Source: Streptomyces sp. NBC_00670
GTDB taxonomy: Bacteria > Actinomycetota > Actinomycetes > Streptomycetales > Streptomycetaceae
Direction: 5' to 3'
Length of the DNA stretch: 64,000 bases
Assembly: GCF_036226765.1 (NCBI RefSeq)
Contig: NZ_CP109017.1
Coordinates: 2,495,501 to 2,559,500, forward strand
Both the position numbers and the translations under genes were made by a program. Below the pieces are notes generated by a model. It was not told where the DNA came from, did not search any database, and saw nothing but the letters and a program-made list of their open reading frames with translations. How positions within the stretch are numbered: the stretch's first letter is position 1; the number at the start of each line of letters is the position of its first letter. This document shows positions 25,236 to 34,910 of the stretch, one piece after another.

Positions 25236-27017
25236 CTACGCCTTCTTCAGGACGAGTTCGGTGTTGCGGTCCCCGGGGTCGCCCGAGAGGGTCGCGCGGG
25301 AGCCGGGTGCGTTGAAGGCGAGTTCGCGGTAGAGGGCGGCGAGCCCGGTCTGGGTGAGGTCGGCGAAGTCGGTGCGGTGCGGGGCGGCGGACTCCACGAG
25401 CGTGGTGAACAGGGAGAGCGTGCCGTCCTTGTTGTCGACGACCTCGATCACCCGGGCGAGCTGCGGGAAGTCGACGTGGGAGGCGGTGGAGACCTCCCAG
25501 AAGGAGCCGTTGCCGGGGGAGTGGTGGGGGGTGATGGCGTTCTTGTGGCTGTGGCCGTTGACCCAGGCGAGCACGTTGGGGTGGCGGCCGAGGACGGTGA
25601 CCAGCTCGTCGCCGCCGTGCCGCTTCTCGCCGGGGCGGCCGGGGTCGGTGCGCAGATTGCGCATCGTCCTGCTGGTGTGGTGGCTGAAGACGAGGACGTG
25701 GGCGTCCCGGTTGTCGCGCAGCGTCTTCTCCAGCCAGCGCAGTTGGGCGTCGCCGATCGAGCCCTCGTAGTGGCCGCCGGGGTCGGTGGTGTCGAGGCTG
25801 ATCCCGAGGACGTCGTCGGCGATGCGAAAGGCGTAGTACTGGGTGCCGGCGTCGAGGTTGGCCTGCGTGTAGCCGTGGCCGACGGGGCCGGGGCCGGTGT
25901 GCGCGGGGTCGAGGTGGGCCTTGAGGTACTCGGCGGGGGTGAAGGGGGCGCGGGCCTCGTCGGGGGTGACGGAACGCATGTGGCGGGCCTGGGACTTCAG
26001 CAGGGCGCGGAAGTCGGCGCCGGTGGGGTCGCCGCCGTGCCGGACGTTGTCCCAGATGGCCTTGCCCGCGTGCTCGTCCAGGCTCATCAGTTTGCGGCCG
26101 CCGACGGCGAACTCGGCGAACCAGGAGTCGCCGGGGGCGTAGCAGCCGCCGGGCAGGGCGTCGTGGTTGCCGACGGTGGAGTACCAGGGGAGGTGGAGGC
26201 CGGGGCTGTTGACCTCGGCGATCGCGGCGGCGAGGAAGCCGTCGAGACGGGGGAAGCCGTGCTGCTTGTCGGCGTCGCGCAGGGCGGAGTCGGGCTGCCA
26301 GTACAGCGTCAGACCGCTGTTCTGGACGCCCTCGTAGTGGCGGGGGTCGCCGGAGTTGGGGGTGACGCGGCCGCCGCTCATCACCTTGAGGAACCAGTCC
26401 AGTTCCGTGCGGGAGTTGTTGTCGCAGTTGTCACCGGTCGTCATCACGAAGTGCAGCGGGGAGCCGGTGGCGGGGGCGCCGCGCAGGGCGTTGACGCGTT
26501 CGACGAGGGAGGCGGCACCGGCGACGGACAGGGCCTCCTGGGGACGCCAGGCGCTGGAGGTCTGGGCGCGCAGGTACTCGTAGCGCAGGGGGTGCTGGAC
26601 GTCGACCAGGTGCAGGTCGGTGAACTGGACGAACGCGGCGAGGGCGGTACGGCGGGCCGCCCGGCCGCCCGCGGCGGCGGCGAGGTCGGTGCGGACGACA
26701 CGGGGCCAGGCGGGGCCGTCGCCGAGGCGGCGGTAACCGGTGTCCTTGCCGGCGGGGGTGGCGGGGGTGGCGGCGGTGGCGAGGGTGGTGCCGCGGGTGT
26801 AGGGGGCGAGGGGTGCGGCCGCGGCGGGGCGCCCGTGGGTGATGAGCGGCGGTTCGGCGCCGGCAGCGGCCTTGTCGGGGCGGAGGGCGAGCCCGAGGCC
26901 GACGGAGGCGGTGGCCGCGCCGGCGGTGGCGAGGAGGGTGCGGCGGGTGGGGGCGAAGGGGGTGGTGCTGGTGCCTGTGGTGGGGGGTTCTGTGGCGGCT
27001 GAGCGTTGGCGCGGCAT
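25236..27017 (-). CDS. Tat-exported metallophosphoesterase (TIGR03767-like)
   Basis: A 593-residue secreted calcineurin-like phosphoesterase. The N-terminus carries a twin-arginine signal (TRRTLLATAGAATASVGLGLAL), so it is exported folded. Metal-binding motifs are QFTDLHLVD, TTGDNCDN, YSTVGNHDALPG, VFSHHTS and WVNGHSHKNA, the standard five blocks of the fold; their long spacing suits the TIGR03767 family as I remember it. Substrate is unknown; phosphate scavenging is plausible but no Pho box was checked. GGGGAG precedes the ATG. It is convergent with the AbiEi-like gene, with only 19 bp between. Confidence 0.88.
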   Translation of the reverse strand: MPRQRSAATEPPTTGTSTTPFAPTRRTLLATAGAATASVGLGLALRPDKAAAGAEPPLITHGRPAAAAPLAPYTRGTTLATAATPATPAGKDTGYRRLGDGPAWPRVVRTDLAAAAGGRAARRTALAAFVQFTDLHLVDVQHPLRYEYLRAQTSSAWRPQEALSVAGAASLVERVNALRGAPATGSPLHFVMTTGDNCDNNSRTELDWFLKVMSGGRVTPNSGDPRHYEGVQNSGLTLYWQPDSALRDADKQHGFPRLDGFLAAAIAEVNSPGLHLPWYSTVGNHDALPGGCYAPGDSWFAEFAVGGRKLMSLDEHAGKAIWDNVRHGGDPTGADFRALLKSQARHMRSVTPDEARAPFTPAEYLKAHLDPAHTGPGPVGHGYTQANLDAGTQYYAFRIADDVLGISLDTTDPGGHYEGSIGDAQLRWLEKTLRDNRDAHVLVFSHHTSRTMRNLRTDPGRPGEKRHGGDELVTVLGRHPNVLAWVNGHSHKNAITPHHSPGNGSFWEVSTASHVDFPQLARVIEVVDNKDGTLSLFTTLVESAAPHRTDFADLTQTGLAALYRELAFNAPGSRATLSGDPGDRNTELVLKKA

Positions 27018-27434
27018 GGCGGGATCTCCCCGGGGGCGAACGCATCGACGGTGGCGCGGGGTTCGCCTGCGCGAACCTTCCGCTCACCGGGATGCTTGGC
27101 ACCGGGGGTGGCGACGGCGTGAACGGGACGGCAACGTTGCGGCGCCCCCAGAGGTTTTTTCGGCTGCGGGGCGAGGCGGAGCCTGGGGGCGCCGCGGAGG
27201 CGCACACGGGTCGTGCGTCGCTACGGCAGGCCGACTTACGGGCGCTCCGATGCGTCAAGCCAGTAGGTGGCAAGCATCTCGGCCGGCCAGGCCGGCAACA
27301 GCGACGCCGATGGTTGCGGTGGACGAACGTGGCACAGGCGGCTTTCGAGGGTTCCACCCGGTCCAGCAGGATCGCGATGGCCTACTGGTGAAGCGTGGAC
27401 GCCTCACTCACCCAGGGAGAGAGGTAAGCGTCCC
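27018..27434. other. Long intergenic region with a large hairpin
   Basis: No gene is seen. GCGGCGCCCCCAG (27139-27151) pairs perfectly with 27183-27195 across a 31-nt loop that contains a run of six T. The rest, 27196-27434, has no recognisable structure and is less GC-rich than its surroundings. Confidence 0.55.
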
Positions 27435-27722
27435 TCAATCCCCGATGATGTAGACATAGCCGGCCTTTTTCAGGGCCAACCACGCGATCTCCAGGATCTC
27501 GTCGATGACCGCGGGCCGACCAGCAGGGAGTGCCTCAAGTTCTTCAATCAGGCGTTCGGTCTGCCAACTGTTGAACATGGTGTCGCCGTGAGGCATGACT
27601 CCGCGTCGAATCGAGCCCGGCGGAGCCGACAAGCACAGGCGCGCGAAGGACGCGTCCCGGTCATCAGCCACCATCCGCAGCCTTTGATGCCCCACAGCCT
27701 GCGCGTATATGGCCAGCCCCAT
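27435..27722 (-). CDS. Small hypothetical protein
   Basis: A 95-residue soluble protein (MGLAIYAQAVGHQRLRMVADDRDASFARLCL ... LEIAWLALKKAGYVYIIGD) that I do not recognise. GGGAG 5 nt before the ATG and a promoter-like sequence upstream support it as real. The C-terminal half is helical and acidic. The region is lower in GC and isolated from neighbouring operons, so it may be a recent acquisition. No function can be assigned. Confidence 0.65.
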   Translation of the reverse strand: MGLAIYAQAVGHQRLRMVADDRDASFARLCLSAPPGSIRRGVMPHGDTMFNSWQTERLIEELEALPAGRPAVIDEILEIAWLALKKAGYVYIIGD

Positions 27723-27744
27723 TCGAACTCCCTGTCATTCGGGA

Positions 27745-27773
27745 TACATAGACACAACGGAGCGGTGCCCCAA
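27745..27773 (-). promoter_or_regulatory. Predicted promoter of the small hypothetical gene
   Basis: Read on the minus strand: TTGGGG (27768-27773), a 17-bp spacer and TATGTA (27745-27750). It would start transcription about 15 nt before the start codon of the 95-residue gene. Motif match only. Confidence 0.4.
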
Positions 27774-27858
27774 CTGTGACAGCGATACCTGCGGGTAGCG
27801 CGTGGCGCCGTGTCTGGTCGGGGATGACTCGGGTAAGGGTGGCAAGGGCGAGCAGCCC

Positions 27859-28320
27859 TTACGGCAAGCTCCCCACCCGCCCCGTCGGCGGGCGGTCGTG
27901 CCACAGGCGCAGGGCCGTGTCGACGTACGGGACACGCTCCAGCGCGCCCACCTCCGACAGTTCGTGCCACGCCGCCAGGTCCGTCGAGCCGTCGACCTCC
28001 GAGCGCAGTTCACCGCCCACCACCCGCACCTCGTACATCACCCGCACCGCCTGGTGGTCGACCGGACCCCGCCGCCAGCCCCGGCGCGGGATCACCCGCC
28101 GTGCCGACTCCACCCCCAGCAGCGCCACCGGCTCCACCCGGTACCCCGTCTCCTCCTCCACCTCCCGCACCACCGTCCCGTACGGGTCCTCCCCGTGTTC
28201 CATCCCCCCGCCCGGCAACGTCCACCGCCGCGGCCCGCCCGCCCCGGTCCACCGGGCCAGCAGGATCCGCCCGTCCCGGACACACACGGCGTAGGCCGCC
28301 ACCCTCACGTTCTGCCGCAT
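27859..28320 (-). CDS. NUDIX hydrolase
   Basis: Hydrolyses a nucleoside diphosphate linked to another moiety. The complete NUDIX box G-x5-E-x7-REVEEETGY follows WTLPGG, supplying the metal-binding glutamates; 153 residues is a single domain. Substrate cannot be read from sequence. It begins at an ATG with no ribosome-binding site, so translation may be leaderless. It is divergent from the subtilase gene. Confidence 0.9.
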   Translation of the reverse strand: MRQNVRVAAYAVCVRDGRILLARWTGAGGPRRWTLPGGGMEHGEDPYGTVVREVEEETGYRVEPVALLGVESARRVIPRRGWRRGPVDHQAVRVMYEVRVVGGELRSEVDGSTDLAAWHELSEVGALERVPYVDTALRLWHDRPPTGRVGSLP

Positions 28321-28398
28321 GCGGCGACGTTACGGGGCGACGGCAGAAAACCCCGCGTCACCCGGACGGAACCACCCGCTTTGCCCGCTAACTCCCCG

Positions 28399-28434
28399 AT
28401 GACGTATGGCGGAAGTACGCCATGCACGCGTCAT
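28399..28434. promoter_or_regulatory. Nested inverted repeat before the subtilase gene
   Basis: ATGGCG-GAAGTA-CGCCAT (28406-28423) is a perfect inverted repeat, flanked by a second pair ATGACG (28399-28404) and CGTCAT (28429-28434). It lies about 90 bp before the subtilase and 80 bp before the divergent NUDIX gene, where an operator would be expected. The regulator is unknown. Confidence 0.55.
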
Positions 28435-28519
28435 CAGACGGTCAACACTCCCCAAACAACCCCCGCTCGGGTAAAGCTGAGCGGCCCACTTCGGTTCATT
28501 TGACCTACAAGGGATGCCG

Positions 28520-31500
28520 ATGACCTCCGACCCTCAGCGCGCCCCCATATCGGGCGCGAGAAGACGCGCGGCCCGCGTCGCCGTGGCCACCGGCCTGGTG
28601 GCCGCGCTCTCCGCGGCCGGGCCGATACCCCTGGCCGTCGCGGCGGGCCACACCACCACGGCCGCCGCCGACCCGGCCGACCCGGCCGCCGCCCCCGTCA
28701 AGTCCGGGCCCGCCAAGCTCGGTTCGGACGACGCCGACCTGCTGGCGCAGGCGAAGGCGGGCGGCGACAAGACCGTCACCATGATGGTCGCCACCGCCCC
28801 CGGCAAGACCGAGCAGGTCGCCGGGGAACTCGACGCCGTCAAGGGCGGCTCCGTCGGGCGGACGTACGACAAGCTCGGTTACGTCCGCGCCACCGTCCCC
28901 ACCGCGAAGGCGGACGCGGCGATCGCGGCCGCCACCAAGCTGTCCTCCGTGCACGCGATCGACCTCCGCCAGGAGATCGCCCTCGACGACCCGACGCCGA
29001 GCGCCGACACGGCGAAGGACACCAAGGCCGCCAAGGGCGCCAACAAGCGGGCGGCCGAGCGCACTTACCCCGCGCCCGGCAAGAACACCCCCGCCGTCAA
29101 CCCGTACAACCCCTCCTTCGAGACCGGCGCCGTCGACTTCGTCCGGCAGAACCCGAAGGCCGACGGGCGCGGCATCACCATCGGCATCCTGGACTCCGGC
29201 GTGGACCTCGGCCACCCGGCGCTGCAGAAGACGACCACCGGCCAGCGGAAGATCGTCGACTGGGTGACCGCGACCGACCCGATCGTGGACGGCGACCAGA
29301 CCTGGCGCCCCATGGTCAGCTCCGTCTCCGGGCCCACCTTCACCTACGGCGGGCGCACCTACACCGCGCCGGCCGGTTCGTACCAGGTGAGCACCTTCAA
29401 GGAGTCGTACACCACGGGCGGCGACGCCGCGGGCGACGCGAACCGCGACGGCGACACCACCGACTCCTGGGGGGTCCTGTACGACGCGGCGGCCGGCACG
29501 GTCCGCGTCGACCTGAACGACAACGGGGACTTCACCGACGACACCCCGATGAAGCCGTACAAGGACGGCTACCAGGTCGGCTACTTCGGCACCGACGACC
29601 CGAAGACGGACGTGGCCGAGCGGCAGCCGTTCGTCGTGCAGATCCGCAAGGACGTGCCGATGGACCCCTACGGCGGGTCCTGGGTCGGCAAGAAGGCGGA
29701 CTTCGTCAACATCGGCGTGATCGAGTCCGAGCACGGCACGCACGTCGCCGGCATCACCGCCGCCAACGGGCTGTTCGGCGGGCGGATGGACGGCGCCGCC
29801 CCCGGCGCGCAGATCGTCTCCTCGCGCGCCTGCACCTGGAGCGGCGGCTGCACCAATGTGGCGCTCACCGAGGGCATGATCGACCTCGTCGCCAACCGGG
29901 GCGTCGACATCGTCAACATGTCCATCGGCGGGCTGCCCGCGCTCAACGACGGCGCCAACGCGCGCGCCACGATGTACACGCGGCTGATCGACACCTACGG
30001 CGTCCAGCTCGTGATCTCCGCGGGCAACTCCGGCCCCGGCGCCAACACGATCGGCGACCCGGGCCTGGCCGACAAGGTGATCTCGGTCGGCGCGTCCATC
30101 TCGCGCGAGACCTGGGCGGCCAACTACGGCTCCGCGGTGCGGACGAAGTACGCGATGATGCCGTTCTCCTCGCGCGGCCCGCGTGAGGACGGCGGCTTCA
30201 CGCCGACGCTGACCGCGCCGGGCGCCGCGATCAACACCACGCAGACCTGGCTGCCGGGCGCCCCGGTGCCCGAGGCGGGCTACGCGCTCCCGGCCGGCTA
30301 CTCCATGCTCCAGGGCACCTCGATGGCCTCCCCGCAGGCGGCCGGCGCCTCCGCGCTGCTGCTGAGCGCGGCGAAGCAGAAGCACATCGACCTGACGCCC
30401 GCGAAGCTGCGCACCGCCCTGACCTCGACCGCCGACCACATCAGCGGCGTACAGGCGTACGAGGAGGGCGCGGGTCTCATCGACATCGTCGCCGCCTGGC
30501 GGTCGATCCGGCACGGCGCGAGCGCGCACACGTACACGGTGAAGGCGCCGGTCGACACCGCGATCGACTACGCGCTCACGACCCCGGGCTTCGGCACCGG
30601 TCTCTACGACCGCGAGGGCGGCCTGAAGGCCGGGCAGCACAAGACGTACGACGTCACCGTGACCCGCACCTCCGGACCCTCGGGCGGGGTGTGGCACCGG
30701 CTGCGGCTCGCCAACGACGCCACGCACACGTTCCGGATCGTCGGCTCCCCGCTGGTGCGGCTGCCGCTGAACGAGCCGGTGACCGTCCATGTGCGGGCGA
30801 CGCCGAGGTCGGCGGGGCTCAAGAGCGCGATCCTGGAGGTCGACGACCCGCGCACGGAGGGCACCGACCAGCAGATCCTCACCACGGTCGTGGTCTCCAC
30901 GCCGGCGAAGTACACCTACACGGCGTCGGGTTCGGTGCAGCGCAACAGCACCCGCTCGTACTTCGTCACGGTCCCCGAGGGCGCCACCTCGCTGGAGGTC
31001 GCCATCGGCGGGCTGCGGGACAAGAGCCAGACCCGGTTCATCGGCATCCACCCGTACGGCGTCCCGGTGGACGAGACGTCCACGCCGTACTGCTACAACA
31101 ACTACCTCGACGGCAACGGCTGCCGCCCGGACGCCCGGTCGTACGCCGAGCCGCAGGCCGGGGTGTGGGAGATCGAGGTCGAGGCACGGCGTACCTCGCC
31201 GCTGCTCGACAACCCCTACAAGCTGGACGTCACCGTGCTCGGCGCGGAGTTCGACCCGGCGACCGTGAACGTGCCCGAGGCGAAGGTCGGCACCCCGGCC
31301 ACCGCCTCCTGGAAGGTCACCAACAAGTTCGCGGCGCTGGAGGGCACCCTGAAGGGCGGCCCGCTCGGCTCGTCGAAGACGGACCGGCCCTCGCTCGCGC
31401 AGGGCGAGACCCGGACCACCACCGTGGTCGTGCCCGAGGGTGCCGCCTCGCTCGACGTGGCGATCGGCGGGACCTCGGACACCGGGGCCGACCTGGACCT

Positions 31501-31870
31501 GACGGTGTACGACGCCTCGGGCGCGCAGGTCGCGCAGTCGGCGGACGGTGACTCGGAGGAGTCGGTGTCGGTGGCCAAGCCGGCCGCCGGGACGTACACG
31601 GTCGAGGTCGTCGGCTACTCGGTGCCCGCCGGGACCACGGAGTACGACTACCGGGACGTGTTCTTCTCGTCCTCGCTCGGCACGGTGACGGTGGCCTCCT
31701 CGGCGCCGGTGAAGCTCGGCACGGGCTCGTCGGCGACGGTGGACGCGCAGGTCACGGCGGCGGCCGCGGCGCCCGAGGGCCGGGAGTTCTTCGGCCGGGT
31801 GCAGCTGGTCAACGCCCGGGGCACGGTCGCGGGCACCGGCAGCGTGAGCATCGGCAAGGTGGTGCGGTAA
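28520..31870 (+). CDS. Secreted subtilisin-like serine peptidase (S8 family)
   Basis: A 1,116-residue exported protease. A basic head and hydrophobic stretch (VAVATGLVAALSAAGPIPLAVAAG) form a Sec signal, followed by a propeptide-like region. The catalytic triad is Asp225 (IGILDSGVD), His405 (EHGTHVAGI) and Ser601 (LQGTSMASPQAAG). An insertion of roughly 150 residues separates Asp and His, as in tripeptidyl-peptidase-like subtilases. The C-terminal half is two or more beta-sandwich, pre-peptidase-like modules (GATSLEVAIGG and GAASLDVAIGG are near-repeats). AAGGG lies 6 nt before the second of two in-frame ATGs, which I chose. It ends in a bidirectional terminator. Confidence 0.93.
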   Translation: MTSDPQRAPISGARRRAARVAVATGLVAALSAAGPIPLAVAAGHTTTAAADPADPAAAPVKSGPAKLGSDDADLLAQAKAGGDKTVTMMVATAPGKTEQVAGELDAVKGGSVGRTYDKLGYVRATVPTAKADAAIAAATKLSSVHAIDLRQEIALDDPTPSADTAKDTKAAKGANKRAAERTYPAPGKNTPAVNPYNPSFETGAVDFVRQNPKADGRGITIGILDSGVDLGHPALQKTTTGQRKIVDWVTATDPIVDGDQTWRPMVSSVSGPTFTYGGRTYTAPAGSYQVSTFKESYTTGGDAAGDANRDGDTTDSWGVLYDAAAGTVRVDLNDNGDFTDDTPMKPYKDGYQVGYFGTDDPKTDVAERQPFVVQIRKDVPMDPYGGSWVGKKADFVNIGVIESEHGTHVAGITAANGLFGGRMDGAAPGAQIVSSRACTWSGGCTNVALTEGMIDLVANRGVDIVNMSIGGLPALNDGANARATMYTRLIDTYGVQLVISAGNSGPGANTIGDPGLADKVISVGASISRETWAANYGSAVRTKYAMMPFSSRGPREDGGFTPTLTAPGAAINTTQTWLPGAPVPEAGYALPAGYSMLQGTSMASPQAAGASALLLSAAKQKHIDLTPAKLRTALTSTADHISGVQAYEEGAGLIDIVAAWRSIRHGASAHTYTVKAPVDTAIDYALTTPGFGTGLYDREGGLKAGQHKTYDVTVTRTSGPSGGVWHRLRLANDATHTFRIVGSPLVRLPLNEPVTVHVRATPRSAGLKSAILEVDDPRTEGTDQQILTTVVVSTPAKYTYTASGSVQRNSTRSYFVTVPEGATSLEVAIGGLRDKSQTRFIGIHPYGVPVDETSTPYCYNNYLDGNGCRPDARSYAEPQAGVWEIEVEARRTSPLLDNPYKLDVTVLGAEFDPATVNVPEAKVGTPATASWKVTNKFAALEGTLKGGPLGSSKTDRPSLAQGETRTTTVVVPEGAASLDVAIGGTSDTGADLDLTVYDASGAQVAQSADGDSEESVSVAKPAAGTYTVEVVGYSVPAGTTEYDYRDVFFSSSLGTVTVASSAPVKLGTGSSATVDAQVTAAAAAPEGREFFGRVQLVNARGTVAGTGSVSIGKVVR

Positions 31871-31875
31871 CCGCG

Positions 31876-31924
31876 CGGCGGGGGCGGGGGTGTCCCTTCC
31901 GGGGGTCTCCCCCCTCCCCCGCCG
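31876..31924. terminator. Bidirectional terminator between the subtilase and the TetR gene
   Basis: A G-rich left arm (31876-31890) pairs with a C-rich right arm (31909-31924) with one mismatch, around an 18-nt loop. The two genes converge on it, and it ends 1 nt before the TetR stop codon. Confidence 0.75.
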
Positions 31925-31925
31925 T

Positions 31926-32489
31926 TCACGGGGCGCGCAGACCCCGGTCGACGAAGTCGACCAGCCACTCGAAGCTCTCGTCGACGTCGGTGCTCCAGCG
32001 GAAGCCGCCCGCCGACTGCAGGGTGGCGAAGCCGTGGAAGAGGCTGCGCAGCATGCGCAGGGCGTGGGTCTCGTCCGCCTCGGCGAGGTCGTATCCGCGC
32101 AGCACCGCGAGGAGCGGTTCGAGCAGCCGTCGGCCGCCGGCGGCCAGCGGGTCGTCGGGGCCGGTGGGTTCCATGCCGATCGTCGCGGCGTACCGGCCGG
32201 GGTGGTCGAGGACGTAGGTGCGGAAGGCCCTGGCCGCGGCCGCCAGGGCGTCACGGCCGGCCCGCCCCTGGACGGCGGTGCCGACCGCGTCACCGGCCTC
32301 GCTCAGCGCCAGGGCGGCGATGCGCCGGTTGAGGTCCTCCTGCCCGGCCACGTGCTTGTACAGGGAGGGCGTGCGCACCCCCAGCCGTTCGGCCAGCAGC
32401 CCCATCGTGAGGCGGCCCGCGCCGACCTCGTCGGCGAGCGCGGCACCGGCCGCGACGACGACCGCCGGGTCGAGGCCCGCCCTAGGCAC
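31926..32489 (-). CDS. TetR-family regulator with WHG-type C-terminus
   Basis: A 187-residue repressor-type protein. The N-terminal helix-turn-helix is clear (LTMGLLAERLGVRTPSLYKHVAGQEDL), and the ligand domain has the FHGFATLQSAGGFRW pattern of the WHG subgroup. Its start overlaps the end of the upstream hydrolase gene by 8 nt, so the two are translationally coupled. It probably controls its own operon through the paired operators before the hydrolase. The ligand is unknown, perhaps the hydrolase substrate. Confidence 0.9.
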   Translation of the reverse strand: MPRAGLDPAVVVAAGAALADEVGAGRLTMGLLAERLGVRTPSLYKHVAGQEDLNRRIAALALSEAGDAVGTAVQGRAGRDALAAAARAFRTYVLDHPGRYAATIGMEPTGPDDPLAAGGRRLLEPLLAVLRGYDLAEADETHALRMLRSLFHGFATLQSAGGFRWSTDVDESFEWLVDFVDRGLRAP

Positions 32490-33315
32490 GGGCGGTCTCC
32501 GCGAGGAACGGCAGCATGAGCGAGGTCACCTGGTCAGGGTACTGGTCGTGGGCGTAGTGCCCGGCCCCCTCGATCATCTCCAACCGTCCGAGGCCCTGCG
32601 GCAGCTCCGCGAGGATCGCCTCGCCCTCGGCCCGCGGGTCGGCCCAGTCCGGGTCGAGCGTGCCCTCGACGACCAGGACGGGGCAGCGGACGTTGCCGAG
32701 CTGAGCGCCCGCGTCGTCCGGGGCGCTGCGCCCCATGGCCTGCATGGCCTTCATCCGGCCGGGCTCGCTCATGAGCGCGTCGATGCGCGCCGTCCGCCGC
32801 TCCCAGTCGGCCGGCCGGACGCCGGGGTAGGCCACCTCCAGGTACGCGCGCCACAGCCGCGGGCTGCCGAAGAGGCCCGCGCCGAGCAGCCGCACCATGC
32901 CCTTGCGGAACCGGCTGACCCTGAGGTCGCCGAGCTTCATCGACTGCTTGCGCGTGAACGGCGCCAGCTCGACGACGGCGGTGATCAGCTCCGGCTCCCG
33001 CGCGGCGGCGATGGTGGCGGCGCCGCCGGAGAAGGAGTGCCCGACGAGCACGGCGGGCCCGCCGAGGTGCCGTACGAGGGCGAGCAGGTCACCGGCGACG
33101 TCGGTACGGCTGAAGGACGCCCACTCGACGCTGGACTCGCCGCAGCCGCGCAGGTCGACGGCGGCGACGCGGTACCCGGCGGCCACGAGCCGGGGAACGA
33201 CGGCCCGGTAGGCGAACCGGCTGTCCCCCACCCCGTGCGCCAGCACGACGAGCGGCCCGTCCCCCACGACGTCATAGGCGATACGCCCACCGTCCACGGC
33301 AAGGTACTCGGTCAT
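32482..33315 (-). CDS. Alpha/beta-fold hydrolase
   Basis: A 277-residue cytosolic hydrolase: VVLAHGVGDSRF is the oxyanion region, VLVGHSFSGGAA carries the nucleophile Ser in GHSFSG, VVEGTLDPDWAD the acid, and IEGAGHYAHDQYPD the catalytic His. AAGGAG precedes the ATG; a longer in-frame start is not supported. First gene of a two-gene operon with the TetR regulator. Substrate is unknown; esterase or C-C bond hydrolase roles are equally open. Confidence 0.9.
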   Translation of the reverse strand: MTEYLAVDGGRIAYDVVGDGPLVVLAHGVGDSRFAYRAVVPRLVAAGYRVAAVDLRGCGESSVEWASFSRTDVAGDLLALVRHLGGPAVLVGHSFSGGAATIAAAREPELITAVVELAPFTRKQSMKLGDLRVSRFRKGMVRLLGAGLFGSPRLWRAYLEVAYPGVRPADWERRTARIDALMSEPGRMKAMQAMGRSAPDDAGAQLGNVRCPVLVVEGTLDPDWADPRAEGEAILAELPQGLGRLEMIEGAGHYAHDQYPDQVTSLMLPFLAETARA

Positions 33316-33337
33316 GACAGCTCCTTCGACCCGCTCA

Positions 33338-33372
33338 GCTAATATCGTTATCCAAAAGCTAATCCAGTTAGC
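33338..33372. promoter_or_regulatory. Paired operators of the TetR/hydrolase operon
   Basis: GCTAATCCAGTTAGC (33358-33372) is a perfect inverted repeat with 5-nt arms and spacer. GCTAATATCGTTATC (33338-33352) is a second, imperfect copy exactly 20 bp away, so both lie on the same DNA face. This AT-rich patch sits 23 bp before the hydrolase start, as expected for autoregulation. Confidence 0.7.
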
Positions 33373-33397
33373 CAACGAAGTCAACGGCGCCTGCAAA

Positions 33398-34716
<1,319 letters not shown>

Positions 34717-34723
34717 CCGGTCG

Positions 34724-34761
34724 GCGGGTGCGGCGGGCGGGAACCGACCCGCCGCACCCGC
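34724..34761 (+). terminator. Terminator after asd
   Basis: GCGGGTGCGGCGGG (34724-34737) pairs perfectly with 34748-34761 around a 10-nt loop, 8 nt after the stop codon. Confidence 0.8.
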
Positions 34762-34910
34762 GGGGGTTTCCCCCACGCCGGTGTCCGCCCCGGGGCAGGG
34801 CTTTCCCTCGACGTGTCCGGTCCGCCGGTCGTTCCACGAAATCTCGGCAGCCTTCGCCGGGCCGGTCGTGGAAGGATGACCGAACCGACACATATGGAGG
34901 AGATGACCGC

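Noticed and set aside
27735..28013. Minus-strand frame overlapping the NUDIX gene end
   Set aside because: Cys/Arg-rich, no ribosome-binding site, overlaps a clear NUDIX domain.
28505..32293. 1,262-residue minus-strand frame opposite the subtilase
   Set aside because: Shadow of a gene with an intact catalytic triad on the plus strand; composition typical of antisense.
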